From Physocladia obscura (taxonomy: Eukaryota; Chytridiomycota; Chytridiomycetes; Chytridiales; Chytriomycetaceae): a DNA stretch of 23,503 bases. Of the stretch, positions 19,616-23,503 are shown one piece after another. Within the stretch, counting starts at the first letter, position 1; every line of letters begins with the position of its first letter. Location: assembly GCA_027596945.1 (NCBI GenBank), contig JADGJH010000253.1:1-23503 (forward strand), in the 5' to 3' direction. The notes below the pieces were generated by a model. It ran no database searches, was not told the DNA's origin, and saw only the letters and a program-made list of their open reading frames with translations. The position numbers and the translations under genes were made by a program.

Positions 19616-20270
19616 CAATTTTCCTCGTCACTAACAAGATCACCATATTTGTTGTATTTTCTCGGCGAAGCTGATTGGGCAAAGCGAGAATCGATGCTGG
19701 CGGTGGAGAAGGGAGCGACGCGATTGCCATTAGCGGTGGCAACAGAAGGAGACGAAGAAGAAAAGGCGGCCGCCTCCTCCCGCACCACCCGCGCAATAAA
19801 CGAGTCAGGCAGCGCTTTCAGTTTGCGCGCCGCTCCAAGCGCAGCAACCGTCGCGCCAACGCCGCATCCCGCCAAAGCTCCTGTTGCGCCGCCCACCACC
19901 CGCGCCAAACCGAACGGCGCGTTTAAGCCGCTGCTCCGCGTCAACAGCACACGCGCAGCCGCAGAGCCGCCCATGCCACCCACCGTCATTCCCAACGCAA
20001 TCATCCACGTCATACTACGCGTTGCGTCTTCAAGCAGCGCCCGCTCCTCAATGCTGGGCGTGTAGCCACGCAGCCGCACAAGAATCCTGTGAATGTAAAG
20101 TTATGTTTCCTTTATTCGTGGCGGGAATTATACTTTTCCCTGGCCTTGTCCCTGTTGTCTTTAAACCAACCTGCCCACTTGCGATGTTTCGTCACGAACT
20201 TGGATTTTGTCGAAGGGCTTGTCTGTGTCCATCGAATTTCAGAACAAACGAAAGATGCATTTTCTCCCAT
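19615..20270 (-). CDS. Small two-helix membrane protein, OCIA-domain-like
   Basis: Two exons, 20270-20134 and 20086-19615, are joined over a 47-nt intron (donor GTATAA, acceptor CACAG) and give 202 aa; phases match. I chose the ATG at 20270 because it heads the charged segment continuing into FVTKHRKWAGWFKDNRDKAR. Residues ~55-65 read TPSIEERALLED. Two Gly/Ala-rich hydrophobic helices follow, separated by a loop ending in GLNAPFGLARVVGG, then ARKLKALPDSFIARVVRE. This order (EER motif, two helices with a FG-L-V turn, K-L-LPDS-R end) recalls the OCIA domain of mitochondrial/endosomal proteins, but the match is weak. The C-terminal ~60 residues are Ser-rich and polar. Probable mitochondrial membrane protein by inference. 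Exon 2 is markedly CpG-rich compared with its neighbours. Confidence 0.6.
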
Positions 20271-21266
20271 AAAAGAAAGAAGTGTCAGCATTAGAAATAA
20301 CATCTATATGCCATGACATGCCCCCAAGCCCAGAGAGGAGATTTTGAATTGTCCAAGAAAATGCTAGTGATCGCAAACATCACTCATTTAGTAAAGCCAT
20401 CCATTTGTGGTTGGAGAGAATAGCCATAGTGTAGTTTAGTTTTATTGGCAGTAATATAGAAAGAGTGCGTTGAAAGCAACAAGTTCAAGTTAAATTGTTG
20501 CGGCGATGTGCTGAACAAATTTTGATCAGGGAGAACAACTGAGAATGATTGACCTAATGACTAAAGTTTAATGATGAATGTCATGGAAAAAAAGACTGAA
20601 CTCAATGGTAATAATGGTGATGGCATTAATAGAACATCTACAAAACATCCAAAGAAATCTTGAAAACAAACTTTAGTGTTTGCTGGTTCTACTCCATAGT
20701 AATTATGGGTTTTCAGCCACATTAGGGTTCAATTTCATTCAGGTGGTCTATAAGTATAGAGACACACACTCTCAACATTTTATTCATAGCATTGTAATGA
20801 TAAAGAGATGATAAGAAAAGATTGTGTTTTTGGCAAAAGTGCAATTTGGCATAGCTATGGAGCTGCTGTAGGCGTGCACTGTGCCATGTGCCACAATGAA
20901 TATAGAAATATGTTTATTTCTCGTTCCCTATTGAAACCAGAGAATGCAAGAAGGCAAGAAATGATTCAGTGCTAAATTTACGCATTTTGCAGTAACATGT
21001 TGTATGTTTCGCACCTGAGGGATTGATAAACAACTTTTTCTAAGTGCACTCCAAATTTGAAAAAAAATTTGAAAAATAAAGGCCACATATTTGCACCTTA
21101 CCTAATCATGGCTACCAGATATTGCTGGTATCATTCAAAAAAGAAAATAGAGCATTTGCCTTTTAACTAAGATACCAGGTGATCAAACACCTATAGCTCA
21201 AGTCAGTAATAGTTGCTATTCCACCCATTACAGATTTTTACTCCTTTTTTCTTTCTTTTTTTTCAT

Positions 21267-21296
21267 TTTATTATTATTGTTATTATTATTATTATT
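21267..21296. repeat. Imperfect (TTA)n microsatellite
   Basis: About nine TTA/TTG trinucleotide units are flanked by T runs. Simple-sequence repeat only. Confidence 0.8.
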
Positions 21297-21956
21297 TTTT
21301 TCAAGTTTGAATAATTCAGGATCCTAATTTTTCTGTAACTTTAGCCTATACTAGTTAAAATTTTGTCTTTGATTTAAATTTATGCCTCCTCCTTGAATTC
21401 CTCAATATGTGATATTGGTCTTGCAAGGAAATAACATTGTTTATCTATTGTGTTTGTACACAACATTGGCATAGTGGACGGTTTATCCTTGTTATGAACG
21501 GACAGTTTTACAAACCTTTCCAGGAAATTTAGTTACTAGAATATTCTTCTGTCAAACAATAATTTTTAGCTTTTATTCATTTATTTTCTTATTGTTTATT
21601 TAATCTATATTGCAAGCTGTAACAATCATATTCAGGTCAGCTGTAGCATTTGCCAATTGTTATTTCACTATTGGTTTTCAATAATCAGCCATCTATTTTC
21701 AACAGACCTTATATTTACGAATTTTGGAGTTTCTAAACGTTATACTTGACTAAATATTTTGAATTTCTTATTTTATTCTGCTTCTATTATATGGATATGT
21801 GTGTATGTATGAAATTGAGGAAGTTTTTGTTGAGAAGATTAAGGGTGATTGGTATATTAAATGGATTGTTGGTTACCTTGGTTTGACAATTTTTTTTAAT
21901 TTTTTTTATGTGATTGATAAACCTTATCACAACTTTTCTTTTATTATTTTATAATA

Positions 21957-21985
21957 TAAAAATAAAAATAAAAATAAAAACAAAA
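21957..21985. repeat. AAAAT-type pentanucleotide repeat next to a gene end
   Basis: About four copies of a 5-6 nt A-rich unit with single T lie just 3' of the coiled-coil gene's stop codon, in its 3' UTR on the minus strand. Confidence 0.75.
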
Positions 21986-21989
21986 AACA

Positions 21990-23503
21990 TCACTTTTTTG
22001 CATTTACGAGGTCAAGAATTTTGAGTAGCATTTTCACTAAGATTCCATGATGATCCTTTTTGTTGTTATTATCATCCATTCGGGCTAAAAATTCGTCCAA
22101 GACAGCACCGCGTCTTCTGTCCACTAAATCAATTCCATCCACACACTCAACGCCAGGCTCCTCCAACTTTGATGGCGATAACGGTTGACATCCAAACCCC
22201 ATAACTCCTCCAGCACTATTGCAACACAATTGAGTCACGAAACCCCGTTGTGATTTTGTCGGAAACGCATCCAAATCAAGGCCAAGCGAAGAGGCAACTC
22301 CGAATCGACCAAATTCCACAATTTTTCCCAAAAACGAATCTGATTCAAGCATGTCAGTCCCATTCTTTTCCGATTCGCCAACTGCAATTGAATCCAACTC
22401 CCGTAAAATTGATATGTCAACGTTTCCAGAACGACTTTCTTCCCCCTTCTTCCTCTTTTCTTCCCCTTTAATTCGCTCGAAAATTTCACTTGCATTGGGA
22501 ATGAATTTATTGTGATTGAGAGATAAATCGCCAAAGCTATCGTCCTTTCCAAGTGTGTAGCATGCAAACGACGCATCTTGATTTAAAAACAGCGACTCTT
22601 GTGCAGTCAAGTCTGATAATGCGTTCATTTCCTGCAATGTCTCCACCTGAACACGCAAATCCTCGGTTAATGCTTTCAACGCTTCTAATTCTTCTTTCAT
22701 CTCAATATTTTTAGATTCTGCTCGGCCTCGAGCTATTTCCGAAGCTTGCAAAAGTGAAATCAGTGCACCAATAGCAGTATTGGCCTCTTTCAACTCATTT
22801 TCAAGGACGGAACAAGTTTTTTCGGCATTGGCGTAGAATTGCTTGTAGGCCTGATCACCAGCAGGATTGAATGATTGTCGTTGTTTTTTTTGTTGTTGGA
22901 TTGTACTATCATATATGTCGCCGGTGGCTTTGTGTAGCTCCGCAAGCTCAGATTTCAAAGAGCGGTTTGACACACGTAATCGGCGACGTTCGTCATCGCC
23001 ATCATGAACACGAGTTATGAGATCATCGATTTGTACTTGCGCGTGACTCAATGCACGTTCAAGCCGAGAAGCTACAGATTGCGCATTAGCCACCCGTCCA
23101 TTTAGAATCGTTATCGTTCGCGATAACGAAGAAATTTCGGCGCGTTGGTATCGGCATTCGGTATCACTATGATATCCACTGATGACTGTATTATTAGTAC
23201 TGCTATTATTGCTGGTATTGCTGCTATTTCTTGTCTTTATAGTCTGCTTAATTACAAAAGCTTCAGGTGTCTCATATGGCGCAAATTCAAGCTCGTCTTT
23301 ATGTTTGCTGGATAGCGATGCTTGTGGAGCGCATGTTGATGTGGCGAGAAGATTCGAATACGCTAAACGGAGTGCAACATTGGCTTCAACCAACTTAACG
23401 CCTATCTTTGTTTGACAGGGAAAAAAAAAAAAAAAAAAAAAAGGGGGTTAGACACTCTCTCGCTTGCAACACCTTTGGACATCTCCTTTAATTTGTCGTC
23501 ATC
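21990..23503 (-). CDS. Coiled-coil protein, 3' part (5' end beyond the window)
   Basis: Two exons are visible. The upstream one, 23503-23456, is open at the window edge (DDDKLKEMSKGVASER). The last one, 23405-21990, ends in TAA. They join in phase over a 50-nt intron with a GTGTCT donor and CAAAG acceptor, giving IGVKLVEANVALRLAYSNLL. The visible 487 residues hold heptad-like coils around SSLSRTITILNGRVANAQ, SLKSELAELHKA and KEELEALKALTEDLRVQVE. An Asn/Ser-rich spacer precedes them, and an acidic, less structured C-terminal ~200 residues follow. No enzymatic motif is seen. I do not recognise the family; a cytoskeletal, septum or polarity scaffold would be a guess. Confidence 0.75.
23421..23442. 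repeat. 22-nt homopolymer A run inside an intron
   Basis: On the coding (minus) strand it is a T run directly before the acceptor CCCTGTCAAACAAAG, so it acts as the polypyrimidine tract of that intron. Its length may be imprecise in the assembly. Confidence 0.8.

Larger units (their letters stand above)
20271..21989. other. 1.7-kb AT-rich region without a recognisable gene
   Basis: No frame of more than about 60 codons with protein-like composition is seen on either strand over most of the stretch. I found no tRNA box pair or other RNA gene I could support. It carries the 5' flank of the OCIA-like gene, a TTA microsatellite and an A/T pentamer repeat. Decayed mobile DNA is likely. Confidence 0.5.

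Noticed and set aside
19649..20294. Long plus-strand ORFs opposite the OCIA-like gene
   Set aside because: The CpG-rich exon is poor in stop codons in all frames; the minus-strand reading has clear helices and a phase-matched intron.
20735..20760. GGGTTCAATTTC resembling a tRNA B box
   Set aside because: No matching A box or acceptor stem at the right distance.
1..23503. CRISPR arrays, bacterial operons, Shine-Dalgarno sites, IS elements
   Set aside because: Spliced eukaryotic genes throughout; no regularly spaced repeats of CRISPR type were seen.

Overview
This is a eukaryotic nuclear window, most likely from an early-diverging fungus; a chytrid-like lineage is my best guess. Genes are split by many short GT-AG introns, mostly 46-90 nt with GTAAGT- or GTGAGT-like donors. 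The proteins look fungal: an RNase P Pop3 subunit, a DUF2439 helicase and a CBM19-like secreted protein. Intergenic DNA is AT-rich with long homopolymer runs. I rebuilt exons by hand from reading-frame phase and family conservation; about 38 introns are placed, and nearly all close in phase.

Layout. 1-2055 (-): a decayed non-LTR retrotransposon (LINE), with a broken gag-like ORF1 and the first codons of ORF2 (EEP endonuclease) running off the left edge through an ATGA stop/start overlap. 2380-2643 (-): a small Cys-rich ORF of unknown nature. 2862-6357 (-): replicative DNA ligase I, 14 exons, with an N-terminal PCNA-binding (PIP) box. 6573-7156 (+): a GNAT acetyltransferase. 7164-11152 (-): a ZGRF1-like DUF2439 plus SF1 helicase, 10 exons. 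11309-12608 (-): a secreted Ser/Thr-rich protein with a CBM19-like Cys-rich end. 12745-15472 (-): an importin-alpha-like armadillo protein. 15473-17960: mainly decayed mobile DNA, with (+) strand remains of a helicase-HNH gene interrupted only by TGA codons, a SIAH-like RING fragment and a frame-shifted DDE transposase. 18179-19585 (+): RNase P/MRP subunit Pop3. 19615-20270 (-): a two-helix, OCIA-like membrane protein with an unusually CpG-rich exon. 20271-21989: about 1.7 kb without a recognisable gene. 21990-23503 (-): the 3' part of a coiled-coil protein that continues beyond the right edge.

Genes working together. LIG1 and the ZGRF1-like helicase are both genome-maintenance proteins on the same strand, with the GNAT gene between them on the other strand. 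Two convergent pairs are extremely tight: GNAT/helicase stop codons are 7 bp apart and POP3/membrane-protein stop codons 29 bp apart, so their 3' UTRs must overlap.

The most interesting signals are: the helicase-HNH relic whose in-frame stops are all TGA, one of them at the expected motif VI arginine; the LINE ORF1/ORF2 ATGA overlap; the DUF2439-helicase fusion apparently lacking a GRF finger; and stop-free introns whose length is a multiple of three, one of them directly after helicase motif II.
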